In this document: piece after piece, positions 1 to 10,061 of the stretch
Layout: the number at the start of each line of letters is the position of its first letter
How positions within the stretch are numbered: the stretch's first letter is position 1
Assembly (NCBI GenBank): GCA_028571685.1
Contig: CM053162.1
Location: 69,490,351 to 69,554,350 of the forward strand
Origin: Heterohyrax brucei
Lineage: Eukaryota > Chordata > Mammalia > Hyracoidea > Procaviidae
Direction: 5' to 3'
Length of the DNA stretch: 64,000 nucleotides
Made by a program: the position numbers and the translations under genes
The notes under the pieces: model-generated
What the model was told of the DNA's origin: nothing
Databases searched by the model: none
The model's input: the letters and a program-made list of their open reading frames with translations, nothing else

Positions 1-354
1 TGCCCCAACAAAGAGAAAAAAAGTTATAAAACACAAATGACATATAAAATATACCACAGACTTTGCTGACTGAGAATGTACTAAGTGTATTTTTGGCATT
101 GCTGTGCAAAGCTACCCAGTTGACACATTTTGTCAAAAGTACTCAGGCTGCCATAAAGACAGTGGAATGTATACTGTTAGGAAAAAACAGATGCCCCATG
201 AGTTTAAAAATCTCAAGAAAAGTAACTAATAATTAAAGCACTACTGCGAGGCGCTGCCTGGTGAAGCAAAGGGAAGCCAATGCAGGGTCCCTTTACAGGC
301 TCATGGTTCTGGTTCCACATCCCACCTGGATCTGAGCTGTTGCTGCTCCCACCA
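1..354. other. No recognised feature
   Basis: AT-rich sequence with no convincing repeat or gene signature. Short open frames here lack any familiar motif and are probably chance. Confidence 0.5.
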
Positions 355-790
355 CTGCTGGAAGATCTTCCTCTTCTTTGCTGACCTTCTACTTTACCAA
401 ATCTGATGTTCTTCTCCAGGGACTGGTCCATCCCAATAATGTGCTCAAAGTAAGGCAAAGTCATGCCAATCTCACTTCCAAGGAGCGTTCTGGCTATAAT
501 TCTTCCCAGACAGATTTTTTGTTTGTTTTTCTGGCAGTCCATGGCATATACAATATCCTTTGCAAACACCGTCATTCAAAGGCGTCAAATTTCTTCTATC
601 TTCCTTACGCATTGCCAAGGTTTCATACGCATAAGAGGAAATGGAAAATGTCACGGCTTGAGTTAGGTGCACCTTGGTTCTCAAAGTGACACTTGGACTT
701 TTTAACAATTTACGGAGGTCTTTTGCAGACAACGAGCCTCGTGCAATAGGTCATTGGATTTCTTGACTGCTGCTTCCATGGATTGAATTG
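355..790 (-). mobile_element. RTE (BovB-like) LINE fragment, C-terminal ORF2 and 3' part
   Basis: The minus strand reads as the region after the reverse transcriptase of RTE-type LINEs. Recognisable pieces include MDCQKNKQKICLGR and LEKNIRFGKVEGQQRRGR, the stretch that precedes the RTE 3' end. The same wording recurs at 40440-40620, 59570-59720 and 61870-62040. The frame is broken between 575 and 732, so it is a dead copy. The left boundary is uncertain. Confidence 0.8.
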
Positions 791-1194
791 TGGCATAGGT
801 TTATAGACTGGCCTTGAATGCGTTCAACGGCTCCCCACTATTAAGTTCCTTTTTTTAAGTTAGTGATTTGAGTTCATTTGTTTAACTACACTCCCCTCAA
901 TTTTCTATTAAATTTACTGAGGATATGGCGGAAAGAAAGTCTGTCCAATATGGGAAATAAGGAAAGGCTGTCGTCAAGAATTTGGGGACTTTCTGTTGCA
1001 AGCAGTGTTTATGAGACCACATAGGGGGAGGTACTGTCAAAAGGAACTTTCTCAGAGATTACTGTCAGGTGCCGCCTCATGACTCAACCGCCTCTCAGAC
1101 TTACAGGACACGGCAGCCATGAGGCAGTTAAGGGACTCTGCATGTGAAGGTCAGGAATCCCAGCTCCACACACAACTGGGACTATTGCTTTTCT
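791..1194. other. No recognised feature
   Basis: Nothing in this stretch could be matched to a repeat family or a gene. Confidence 0.45.
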
Positions 1195-1438
1195 GGTTGG
1201 CAGGTGTCCTCTGGTTGTTTCCAATTCATGGTGACTCAGTGTACGACAGAACAAAACATTGCTTTGCCTTGCACCATCCTGGTGATCGCTACCAAGTCTG
1301 AGTCATTGTCACAGTCGCTGTGTTGACCCATCTTACTGAGGAGTTCTCTGTTTTGCTGGCTGCCTTCTACTTCAGCAAACATGACGTCATCCTCCAGGGA
1401 CTGATTCCTCCTATTAACAAGTCCCAAGTGACACAAGG
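1195..1438 (-). mobile_element. RTE (BovB-like) LINE 3' terminus
   Basis: Antisense copy of the RTE 3' end. Read on the minus strand it contains the decayed sequence for evidence of an end near 1195 resembling the tails at 35020-35060 and 40720-40770. It aligns by eye with the 49788 and 61715 copies. It is severely 5'-truncated, as is usual for LINE insertions. Confidence 0.75.
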
Positions 1439-1669
1439 GGAAGGCAGATGAAAAACGTTATAAATGGTCACATTGTGTGCAAATATTTCCTGGTGTCCCA
1501 AACTGTTACACTGTTGTAAGTGAAAAGCAAGTTGCTATTTGAATGAAATTATCACATTAAATGCAAGGACAGATAGAAGCAGATAATAGAGACACTTACA
1601 GAAAGCACTTGTGTATATACACCCAAAACTTGCTGACACAAGTTATATATGTGAAACACATGGTATATA

Positions 1670-3285
1670 CGTCTTAGTCCTTTAGTGCTGCTATAACAGA
1701 AATATCAAAAGTGGATAGCTTTAACAATGAGAAATTTATTTTATTTTATTTTTTTCCTCACAGTAAAAGCCCAAAACAGCAAACCCATTGCCATCAAGTT
1801 GATTTGCAATTCAAAGAAACCCTATGAGACAAAGTAGAACTGCCCTACAGAGTTTCTAAGAGCACCTGGTAGGTCTGAACAGCTGACCTTTGGGTGGCTA
1901 AAAGTCTAAATACAGGGTATCCATGCCAGGGGAAGTCTTCTCTGTTGGCTCTGGAAAAGGGTTCTTGTGGGTCAATCTTCCCATACACTGGGAGTTTTTG
2001 AGGTGCAGGGACCCTGGGTCTAAGGTACAATTTCCTCCCATTACTGCTTCTTTCCTAATGGTATGAAGTCCCCAACACTGCTTGCTTCCCATTCCTTTGT
2101 ATCCCAAGAGAGTGCCTCAAGGCCCAACACAAACTTACAAACTGAGTCCTGCCTCATCACCACAGCTGTGGCCTATCCCTCCTCATAAACATCATGGAGG
2201 CAGGATTTACAACATACAGAAACATCACGTCACACCACACCAGGAATCATGACCTTGTTTAACCAATAAACACATTTTGGGGGGACACAATTCAATCCAT
2301 GACTTGCCATATTTTGACTCTAAAAAATTCATATCCTTGCAACATGCAAAACATATTTACCCCATCATGTCATAACAAAAGTCTTAACTCCAACTCTGTA
2401 ATCCAAAAATTCATCTTCATCTGTGAAATCTGGAGTATAAGTTATCTGTTTCCAAAACTACAGTGGGGGAACAGGCATAAACTAGACATCTCCATTACAA
2501 ATAGGAGAAAATGCATGGAAAGAAGGGATAACAGACACCAAGCATGTCAACCAAACACATTACCTTAGCCATCAAGGTTTTGAAAACAGTCTTCCATTCT
2601 CTGAGTCACTTTGCACAATGGCACTGCCCTCAGATACTGGCCACACTCTTCAGGTGCTGAGTGAAGGCCCCTTGGCCCGAGGCTACAGCTCTGCCTTCCA
2701 GGCCCACTGGGGCAGCATATGTGCTCCCTTGGCTTCAGGCACACCATTTTCCCAGTCCATCTGAGTCGCAACTCCAACTTCAGAAACACCAGAGATCCTG
2801 GTCAACACCTTCACACCCTTGAGGTTCTGACCTCACCTTTGGAGACTGAGGCAGCTCCACTGCTCCTGCTTCTTGTCCCTTTAGCTTCTGCTTCCTGTGG
2901 CCTCATGGCCTGGGCATCAAGCCCAGTGATTTGAGTTCCCTGGGATACCTCAATCCTCTAGGAAGCCTCCTGCACACAGGTGCTCGGCCCTTAGTTTCAA
3001 AACCATTTCCACATTGTAGGTATCCATCAGAGAAGTACCCCACTCTACCGGTACCAAATTCTGCCTTGCTCATCTAGTGCTGCTGTGACAGAAACATCAC
3101 AAGTGGATGGCTTTGAAAAGAGAAATTTTATTCTGTCACAATTCAGTAAGCTAAATGTCCAAATTCAGGACATCAGCTCCAGGGGAAGTCTTTCCCTGGA
3201 GGCTCTGGAGGAAGGCCCTTCTCGTCAGTCTTACCCTAGACTGGGAACTTCTGAGGCTCAATGACCCCAAATCCACAGAATGCAT
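1670..3285 (-). mobile_element. ERVL-MaLR-like element, LTR-internal-LTR, antisense
   Basis: The right-hand member on the minus strand is an LTR at 3056-3285 (truncated), followed by an internal region at 2305-3055 and a fuller LTR at 1670-2304. Both LTRs share the tagtgctgct and acagaaa(c/t)atca(c/a)aagtgg stretch, and the fuller one ends near ggacacaattcaatccatga. The internal region resembles the non-coding interior of MaLR elements and holds no retroviral gene. The same LTR family occurs at 20030, 28951 and 55595. Loss of the outer part of the 3056 LTR removes any target-duplication test. Confidence 0.7.
1767..1900 (-). mobile_element. AfroSINE nested in MaLR LTR
   Basis: Antisense SINE body, with cccattgccatcaagttgat near its left end and agagtttctaagagcacctg in the middle. 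It splits the LTR sequence that resumes at about 1901 with tctaaatacagggtatccat. It must be younger than the LTR. Confidence 0.8.
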
Positions 3286-3289
3286 TCTG

Positions 3290-3460
3290 ATCCCTTAACA
3301 TACATATTAAGTCTTAATAGATACACACAAAGCTGTTAATAATGGTTATTCTAGATAGTAGAGTTGAGTGTATAGTTTCTTTTATTTATGTATTTTGTTT
3401 ATCTTTATTTCTGTAATAAAAACGTATTGTTTTTACAAAACGAAAGTTATTTTAAATTTT
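3290..3460 (+). mobile_element. Old L1 3'UTR-like fragment
   Basis: The sequence ggttattctagatagtagag followed by T-rich runs and ttctgtaataaaaacgtatt resembles the 3' ends of old mammalian L1 families. Sequence from 3461 to 3899 is AT-rich and unassigned. Confidence 0.4.
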
Positions 3461-3899
3461 AACTGGACTATAGAAACCTAATTATATTCAAGTGTTCATC
3501 TGGAACAAAAAAGAGATGAGAAACATCAATAAATTTTTGAAAAATAATAAGAAAGACTTTGAAGAGTTATGCAGCAATTACAGTTAAAACAAATCAGTAG
3601 TTCTGCAGAAAACAAAAGATAAAAGAAATATCAGTGTCTGTTTGGGTGTGTGTTTATATGTGTAAAACAGAATTCAGGTAGTGATGTAGATGGTGTTTAT
3701 AACCATGAAAAAACTCTGGATTTTTTAGTTATAAATATTAAGACAAACAAAACTGTCTTCTGAATTAGGATGTTACAAAAACATCCCAAATAGATTAAGA
3801 CTGAAATTTAAAGCATTGAGGGCAAAACAGCATTATAGATGATGGCAAGTTCAAGTAAGAGAAGGAAAAAGCTTGTCTAGCATAAACCATAAAAAGGAA

Positions 3900-4041
3900 A
3901 AAAAAAAAAAAAAGGTCCAGTTGATTCTGACTCATAGCTACTCTATAGGTCAGAGTTTACAAAGAGTACTGGTGGATTTTAACTGCATTCCTTTGGATTA
4001 GCAGACACAGCACTTAACCACTGTGTGACCAAGGTTTCCTT
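3900..4041 (-). mobile_element. AfroSINE
   Basis: Antisense SINE preceded by an A-run. It contains agttgattctgactcatagc, a ggtggattttaactgc B-box region and a gcacttaaccactgtgtgacc A-box region. Confidence 0.85.
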
Positions 4042-4099
4042 TCCTGGCATAAGGATGCACTAAATCAGGGGAAAGGGGTTACACAATAAAAACAGATCT

Positions 4100-4300
4100 G
4101 ATTTAATGAAAAGTTAACTATGAAGTAGGTTTATTATGGGTGGGAAGAGGATGGGGAATTACTTTTTGGGAAGCACTGAATTTTTGTTTTGAGGAACAGA
4201 CAAAGGACATTGGTGATGGTTGCACATCATGATGTATTTGATCTCACTGAATTGTCTTTGAGAAAAACGTTAATTTGATGAAGGCAGTGATATCCATATT
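4100..4300 (+). mobile_element. Old L1 3'UTR fragment
   Basis: Contains ggtgatggttgcacatcatg, then cactgaattgtctttgaga and gttaatttgatg. This is the typical end of L1M-class 3'UTRs. It is a diverged relic. Confidence 0.6.
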
Positions 4301-4509
4301 TTTATAATAATAAAGGAAAAATCATAGATGCTGTATTAAAAGGTAGTCATCATGATAAAAATGTTTGCAACATGTTCTATACATAATATTTTCAAATTTA
4401 AGAAAATTAATTCTCTAGATACAGGCTAATTTATGAAAAATGGACAGAAGTCCAAGTGGCATGTATAACAGAGTCCCAACTCTAAAGTGTTCACACAAAA
4501 GAAATTAAG

Positions 4510-5545
4510 AGAGAATGCAATAGGGACAACACTGGAAGTTTTAATACAGGGCTTAAACAGAGTATAAAATCTTACTAACAGTGAACAAACAGCACAAGAG
4601 AAAATAGGTAAATGGAAACTACTGACAGTTAAACACTTATGCTCATCCAAGGACTTTATGAAGACAGTAAAAAGACCGCCTACAGAATGGGAAAAAAGAT
4701 TTGTCAATTATGTATTGAATGGACTTCTAATTTCCATAATCTACAAGGTACTGCAAAATACCAACAAGAGAAAGACAAATAACCCAATTAAACAATGGGC
4801 AAAGGAGATGGACAGACCTACCAGCAGTGTGGGAGGGTTCTAGTCTCTCCACAGCCTCTCCAGCATTTGTTCCTTTATTTTTATTTATTTATTTATTTTT
4901 GATTATTGCCAGACAGATCTTCTTCACCAAAGAAGGCATCCAGGCAGCCAAAAGACACATGAGGAAATGCTCATCATCATTAGCCATTAGAGAAATCCAA
5001 ATCTAAGCTACAGTAAGATAACATCTCATCCCAACAAGGTTGGCAATAATCAAAAATAAATAAATAAATAAAATAAAAGAACAGATGCTGGAGAGGCTGT
5101 GGAGACATTAGAACCCTCCCACACTGCTGGTAGGAATGTAAAATGGTACAATCCCTTTGGAAAGCAATCTGATGCTTTCTTAAAAGCTAGAAATAGAAAT
5201 ACCATATAATCCAGCAAATCCACTGCTTGGAATATATCCTAAACAAAAAAGGCTGTCACATGAACAGTTATATGCACACAAATGTTTATTGAAGCACTGT
5301 CCACAATCACAAAAATATGGAATCAAACTAGGTGCCCATCAACAGACAAATGGATAAATCTACTATGGTATATACATATACAATGGAACACTATGCAATG
5401 ATAACGAACAATAATGATTTTCAGAAACATGTCGTAACCTGGAATCAGTTGGAAGATGTTATGCTAAGTGAAATCAGTCAGCTGCAGAAAGACAAATATT
5501 ATATGAGACCACTATTACAAGGACTTGAGAAAGGACTTATGCACA
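4510..5545 (+). pseudogene. L1-C ORF2 C-terminal remnant
   Basis: Encodes the part of ORF2 after the reverse transcriptase, including KRPPTEWEKRFVNYVLNG (from about 4667) and EHYAMITNNNDF and MLSEISQLQKDKYYMRP (5380-5515). These correspond to the last part of L1 ORF2. The frame is disrupted by the inverted duplication. There are no EN or RT domains, so it could not act on its own. Confidence 0.8.
4820..5131. repeat. Inverted duplication with 90-bp arms
   Basis: The left arm at 4820-4910 is the near-exact reverse complement of 5042-5131. The left arm begins accagcagtgtgggagggtt and the right arm ends aaccctcccacactgctggt. The spacer is about 131 bp of normal L1 sequence. The right arm is in the normal L1 position and orientation, so the left arm is the added copy. 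It sits between gacagacc and agacagat, which suggests microhomology at the junction. Confidence 0.9.
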
Positions 5546-6064
5546 CAAGAAAATACTCTTTGGTGGCTACAGGTGTGGGGAGGAAGAGAGAGGGTTATTC
5601 ATAGGTTAGACAACAAGAATTCAGCTAGGTGGAGGGTGTGACAGCACTCAGTAGAAGGCAGGTCAGCATAACTGGACTACACCATAAACTAAACGGTTTC
5701 TAAATTCAACACAGCATTTCAAAGGCCAGAGTAGTAGGAAAGGGGTCTGGAGACTATGTTTTCGAGGGACATCAAAGTCAATTGGCATCACTAGTCTTTT
5801 TATAAGAGTCTTCTACACTCTGTGTTAGTGAGTGGCATCTGGGCTCTCACAGGTCAACAAGCCACTATCTGAGGAACATCACTTGGTCATAATCCACCCA
5901 GAACAGATAACATCTGAGGACAGCAAAGACATGAGTCAAAACGAGCCCAGGAGACAGAAGGACCCATGATGTTTGGGAAGCTATATCAACATTAGACCAG
6001 AAGAACCAGATGGTGCCCAGCCACCACCAAAGACAGCCCTGACAGGGAACACAACATAGAGTTC

Positions 6065-6692
6065 TGTCTTAGGCTGGGTTTTCTAGGGAAGCAAAACCAG
6101 TAACACGTGTAGGTACAAGGAAAGATTTATAAGGTAGATAGATGATAGATAGACAGATAGAGAGATAGAGACAGAGATGATAGAGAGATAGATAAAGAGA
6201 TGATAGAGAGATAGAGAGATAGATAGATAGATAGATACAGATATAGGAAACAGCTCACGTAATCACAGAAGCTGAATGTCCCAAGTCCTGGCACAAGCCT
6301 CACGTGGCCATGGAAGCTGAGGAACCCAAAGTCAGCAGGTCAGAGACCAGAGTTCTAGATCACCGGTTGTGGAGGTCAGTGTATCCCAAGCTGGTGGCGA
6401 GACGAAGCGACAGAGGCTGGCAAACCCAGGATCGGCAGGTCAGGGAGCAGGACTCCCAAGCGCCGACTGTAAGGACTGCAGACTGTAAGGACTGATGAGT
6501 CCAACAGCTGCTAGTTCAAGTCCCAGAACCAGACGCCGGAAGCAGAGAACAGGAGCTCCTGGCTACTTGAGCAGACCAGCAGTAGTAGTGGAAGGTCATG
6601 AGATGAGAGCCAAGGGGCGGGAAGCCACCGCAACCACTTAATACAGCAGCCAAATATGGAGTAGCCAAGTTGACATACTCTTGATCACCACA
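6065..6692 (-). mobile_element. Solo ERVL (MLT2-like) LTR inserted in L1-C
   Basis: Begins TGTCTTAGGCTGGGTTTTC and ends GATCACCACA, so it has TG...CA ends. It is flanked by agttc (6060-6064) and agtcc (6693-6697), a 5-bp target duplication with one mismatch. L1 3'UTR sequence continues on both sides. The layout resembles MLT2-type LTRs: a gggttttctagggaagcaaaacc start, an agatttataagg region, and agttgacat near the far end. No internal coding region is present. Confidence 0.75.
6133..6245 (+). repeat. GATA/GACA microsatellite inside the LTR
   Basis: Interrupted (GATA)n with GAGA and GACA variants, expanded from the A/T/G-rich region of the LTR. Confidence 0.95.
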
Positions 6693-6946
6693 AGTCCCTA
6701 ATGTAGCATGAGAAAAAGAGGTGTGAAGATAAAGAACTCTATTAAAAGACTAGGATTGATGATTCGACAGCCAAGAGGATCACCTGAGAACATGGACCAT
6801 AGACTTGCTGCTAGCCCAGAGCTGAAACCAGTACTGAAGCCAAAACTGCAGACAAAGAAGGGACTGGACTTGGGAACACAGAGTGACCCTCGTGGTGCAT
6901 GGACTTTGTGCTTTTCTGTATGTATATAAGAGGCTGTTCTACTGGT

Positions 6947-7121
6947 GGAAACCCTGGTGGTGTAGTGGGTTAAGTGCTACATCTGCTAACCAAAAGGTTG
7001 GAAGTTTGAATCCTCCAGGCATTCCTTGAAAACTCATTGGGGCAGTTCTACTCTGACCTATATGGTTGCTATGAGTTGGATCCGACTCGACGGCAGTGTG
7101 TTTGGTTTGTTTTTTTTGGTC
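6947..7121 (+). mobile_element. AfroSINE with 8-bp target duplication
   Basis: Complete sense SINE. The tRNA-like head has an A box (tagtgggttaag) and a B box (ggaagtttgaatcc), the body includes ggggcagttctactctgacc, and the tail is gactcgacggcagtgtgttt then T/G-rich. It is flanked by ctactggt at 6939-6946 and 7122-7129. It is inserted in the L1-C 3'UTR. Confidence 0.93.
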
Positions 7122-7334
7122 CTACTGGTTTCTTTCTAGAGGGGAGAGAAGAGGGTGGAGAGGAGGACACAAGTGTTGCTTGAGTGGACACTGGAAGTAA
7201 AGAGTGAAAAAGAAAAGTGTGCTGTCACAGGGTGAGGAGAGTGGATAGAGTTGCGGAGAGGTGGGTATGGAACACTGACTTGGATTGTAAACTTTAAATT
7301 GATCATAATAAATTTTGAGAGAGAGAGATGCTTT

Positions 7335-7474
7335 TGCTGCAGGCTGTCGAGTCGATTCTGACTCATAGTGACCCTATGGGATGGAATAGAACTGCCCCAT
7401 CAGGTTTCCAAGGTGTGGATGGTGGAATCAGAATGCTGACTTTCAGACTAGCAACCTAAGCTCTTAACTGCTTC
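7335..7474 (-). mobile_element. AfroSINE
   Basis: Antisense SINE, with gtcgagtcgattctgactca at its left and ctcttaactgcttcaccatc at its right. It directly abuts the next SINE. Confidence 0.85.
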
Positions 7475-7640
7475 ACCATCAAGTCAAACATATGGCCATC
7501 CAGTCTATTCCCACTCATAGCAACCTTATAGGACAGAGTAGAACCACCCCATTTAGTTTCCAAGGAGCACCTGGTGGATTTGACTGCCGACCTTTTGATT
7601 AACAGATATGGCACTTAACCACTTTACCAGGGTTTCTGCT
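7475..7640 (-). mobile_element. AfroSINE, adjacent copy
   Basis: Second antisense copy back to back with the previous one. It contains tagaaccaccccatttagtt, ggtggatttgactgccgacc and the end accagggtttctgc. Confidence 0.87.
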
Positions 7641-8184
7641 TCAACACCAGGCCTCCTGAAATGTCTTGAAAAAATATTTAAAAACAATGGCAATCTTGCT
7701 TTGAAAGTAAGTTTTTTTGCATAATTTACTTGGTGTATCAACAGAAGAAAGTGAAAGAAAAAGAGCTCATACTTCACTTCTGTCTTTCATAGTTTTGCAA
7801 GCTACTAATATTTTTCTAAAAAACTTGACTTCACTATGTTTTCTTGAAAACTAAATTATAAGCTAATTAGGAGGCAGAATTAATAAGAAGAAAATAAGTG
7901 TATCTCAAATAGTTCTTCCTTCACTGAAAATATCACCTGAAGTATAAGTGGTGTTTCTGCTGTTAAAAGCAATTATTGCAAAGGATAATTGTCTTTTGAA
8001 CCTTATTTGTTTTTCTTGTGCTTTACTGCTTCTGTTTTTTTTTTTTCTTTTGCATAATCATTTCCTACTTTTACTTTTTATGGAGTGGAATAAACTGTAT
8101 TCAGCTCTTAATATAATTTTATATCACATTGGTACATCAAATTATAAAATTATCCCCTGATCAAATGCACCCCATTCATAGTCT
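7641..8184. other. No recognised feature
   Basis: AT-rich flank of L1-A with a T-run near 8035. No confident repeat assignment. Confidence 0.45.
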
Positions 8185-8664
8185 TTAGAGACTAACACTC
8201 TGGACTCTGGGCATTTTGGCACTCATGGCCTCTCTTTCTGCTGGGAGCCTGGGCGGGGGCAGCTGGCTAGCTTGTGTGGGATGCCATCTTGTTTTGCTGG
8301 GAGGCGGGGTCATCAATACGGAAGCCTGAGCTGGATCTAATTCCTGGGCTGAGAGGCAGTAGCTACCCAGAAGAGACTGCTTTTCCAACAAAAAAGCAGA
8401 ATTCCACACAGTATCACCTACAGTTGGGGCCCAAAAGCAGAGGCCAGCAGGCCAGTAGCCTTTCTGCATTTTGAGCTAGTTTATAACATCTGGGGTTCAA
8501 TATAGAGGTGCTTACTTTGCCAACTGGGAAGAGGGACGTATACATGTGAAAACCTGACTGACTTTGGAAGTTGTCAAATACTTTTTACTTCTCATTTTAA
8601 GACAGCCTAGAGAAGCAACTGTAGTCCATCTTCACAGCATCTCTCCCAGCCTCTATTGACCCAC
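8185..8664 (+). promoter_or_regulatory. L1-A 5'UTR (internal promoter region)
   Basis: Matches the distal L1-B 5'UTR: shared blocks are aaaacctgactgacttagg-like sequence and the segment before ORF1 ending ctcccagcctctattgaccc. It contains one copy of the 200-bp unit that is doubled in L1-B. Promoter role is inferred from L1 biology only. Confidence 0.6.
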
Positions 8665-9612
8665 ATGAAGCCCAAAAGGCAACAAAAGTTGGAGAAGACA
8701 GTAACCCAGAAATCACTCATCGCATCAGAAGGCCCCCAAAAGAAACCACCTCAGAACTTCCCAGATAAAGAAGCTTTTCTAAAACTATCAGAAGGTGAAT
8801 ACAAAAGGATTATACAAAGAGCCCTCCTAGACCTTATACGAAATGCAGCAGAGCAAAATGAAAAATTAAGCAAGCTGTTTGATTTGATGGAACATCAGTA
8901 CTCCGAAATCCAACAGATCAAGAACAAAATCAAAAACACAGAAACTACCATTCAAAGCCAAGAAAACAGAATGGAACAAATGGAAAAGAGAATTTCTGAT
9001 TTGGAAGACAGAGCTACGGACTCCAGCATCTATGAGGAGAAATCAGAAAAAAGAAACAAGAAAAATGAAGAAGGATTAAGAAGAATGTGGGACTCTATTA
9101 AGAAGAGCAATCTATGATTAACCAGAATTCCTGAACAGGGAGAGACACCAGAGAACATAGAGAGTATTGTTGCTGAACTGCTGACAGAAAACTTTCCAGA
9201 AATTATGAAAGAAGAAAATACAGATATCCAAGATATGTATCAAACACCACTCAATACAGATCTCACAAGAAAGTCTCCAAGACATATTATAATCAAGCCC
9301 AACAAAATGAAACATAAGCAGAAACTCGTAAAGGCAGCAAGACTTGAAGCAAAGCTAACATTCAGAGGGAAACCCTGTAGGCTTTCTGCAGAAACGATGC
9401 TGGCATGGAGACAGTGGCATGACACATTCAAAGCCTTGAAGGAGAAGAACTTCCAACCAAGAATTATATATCCTGCAAAACTATCTTTCAAATGTGGAAA
9501 TGAAATTAAGACATTCACAGATAAACAGAAATTCAGAGACTTTGTAAAAACCAAACCAAAGCTACAAGAAATACTGAAAGAATCTCTTGGCTTGGAAGCA
9601 CAAAACTGCTAA
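8665..9612 (+). pseudogene. L1-A ORF1 (RNA-binding chaperone), single premature stop
   Basis: L1 ORF1 protein binds L1 RNA and forms trimers through a coiled coil. This frame starts at ATG 8665, matching the start seen in L1-B. A lysine-rich N-terminus leads into a heptad-like coiled-coil region (ENRMEQMEKRISDLEDRA). The C-terminal half has the conserved block KNFQPRIIYPAKLSF, followed by FTDKQKFRDFV. Full length would be 315 residues, normal for mammalian ORF1. The reading frame is intact except for one TGA at 9115-9117, where L1-B has CGA, a CpG-to-TpG decay. It is otherwise remarkably well kept. Confidence 0.92.
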
Positions 9613-9779
9613 CTTTGTATTTTAGGACACATTATCCAGAGTCCTAGTCAGTTAGGAAAGGCTCCAAAAACAATCAAAGCCATAATAGTGAAAGAAACAG
9701 TCTACTGATTGTATCATGTAAACTATGATATCATCATATTAAAAAGAGGGATGTACTACAGTTATTATAGTCCTTCCAG

Positions 9780-10061
9780 ATGGAGAGGAAGTTGACAAGA
9801 CAGGTAGCAATCAAAATTGGGTTTATATATAGTTTAGTAAGTGGGATCATAGTGGCAGCCATAAAGCACAGTAAAGAAGCAACATAGCATATCAAGAAAT
9901 GTCATACAGGAGTCTCAACAACCAAAAAACCAACCCTGAAAAAGGTGAAAAATCAACTCACAAAGAAGAAGGTCACAGAACAGATTAATAAGGACAGAGA
10001 AAACATCAATACAAAAATAAATAAATCACTATGGCAGTACAGAATACATACCTATCAATAA
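9780..10061 (+). pseudogene. Small inter-ORF open frame of L1-A
   Basis: An ATG frame of 93 codons lies between ORF1 and ORF2 and overlaps the ORF2 start by 31 bp in another frame. It has one stop, TAG at codon 36, where the L1-B copy has TAC. Visible features are a basic start (MERKLTRQ), a hydrophobic stretch (IGFIYSLVSGIIVAAI), and a lysine-rich C-terminal half. The same frame is fully open at 54681-54947. No known L1 protein is recognised. Whether it is translated is unknown. Confidence 0.4.

Larger units (their letters stand above)
4440..7320 (+). mobile_element. L1-C: 5'-truncated L1 with nested insertions
   Basis: Matches the ORF2 3' part and 3'UTR of L1-A (about 12940 onward) and L1-B. 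It runs from the distal ORF2 region through a 3'UTR with ggactggacttgggaacaca and cataataaattttgaga at its end. An LTR at 6065-6692 and a SINE at 6947-7121 interrupt it, and it carries an inverted duplication at 4820-5131. The 5' boundary is approximate. Confidence 0.8.

Noticed and set aside
6947..7030. tRNA gene
   Set aside because: A- and B-box-like motifs exist, but they are the tRNA-derived head of AfroSINEs with the SINE body and tail attached; no cloverleaf or stand-alone gene.
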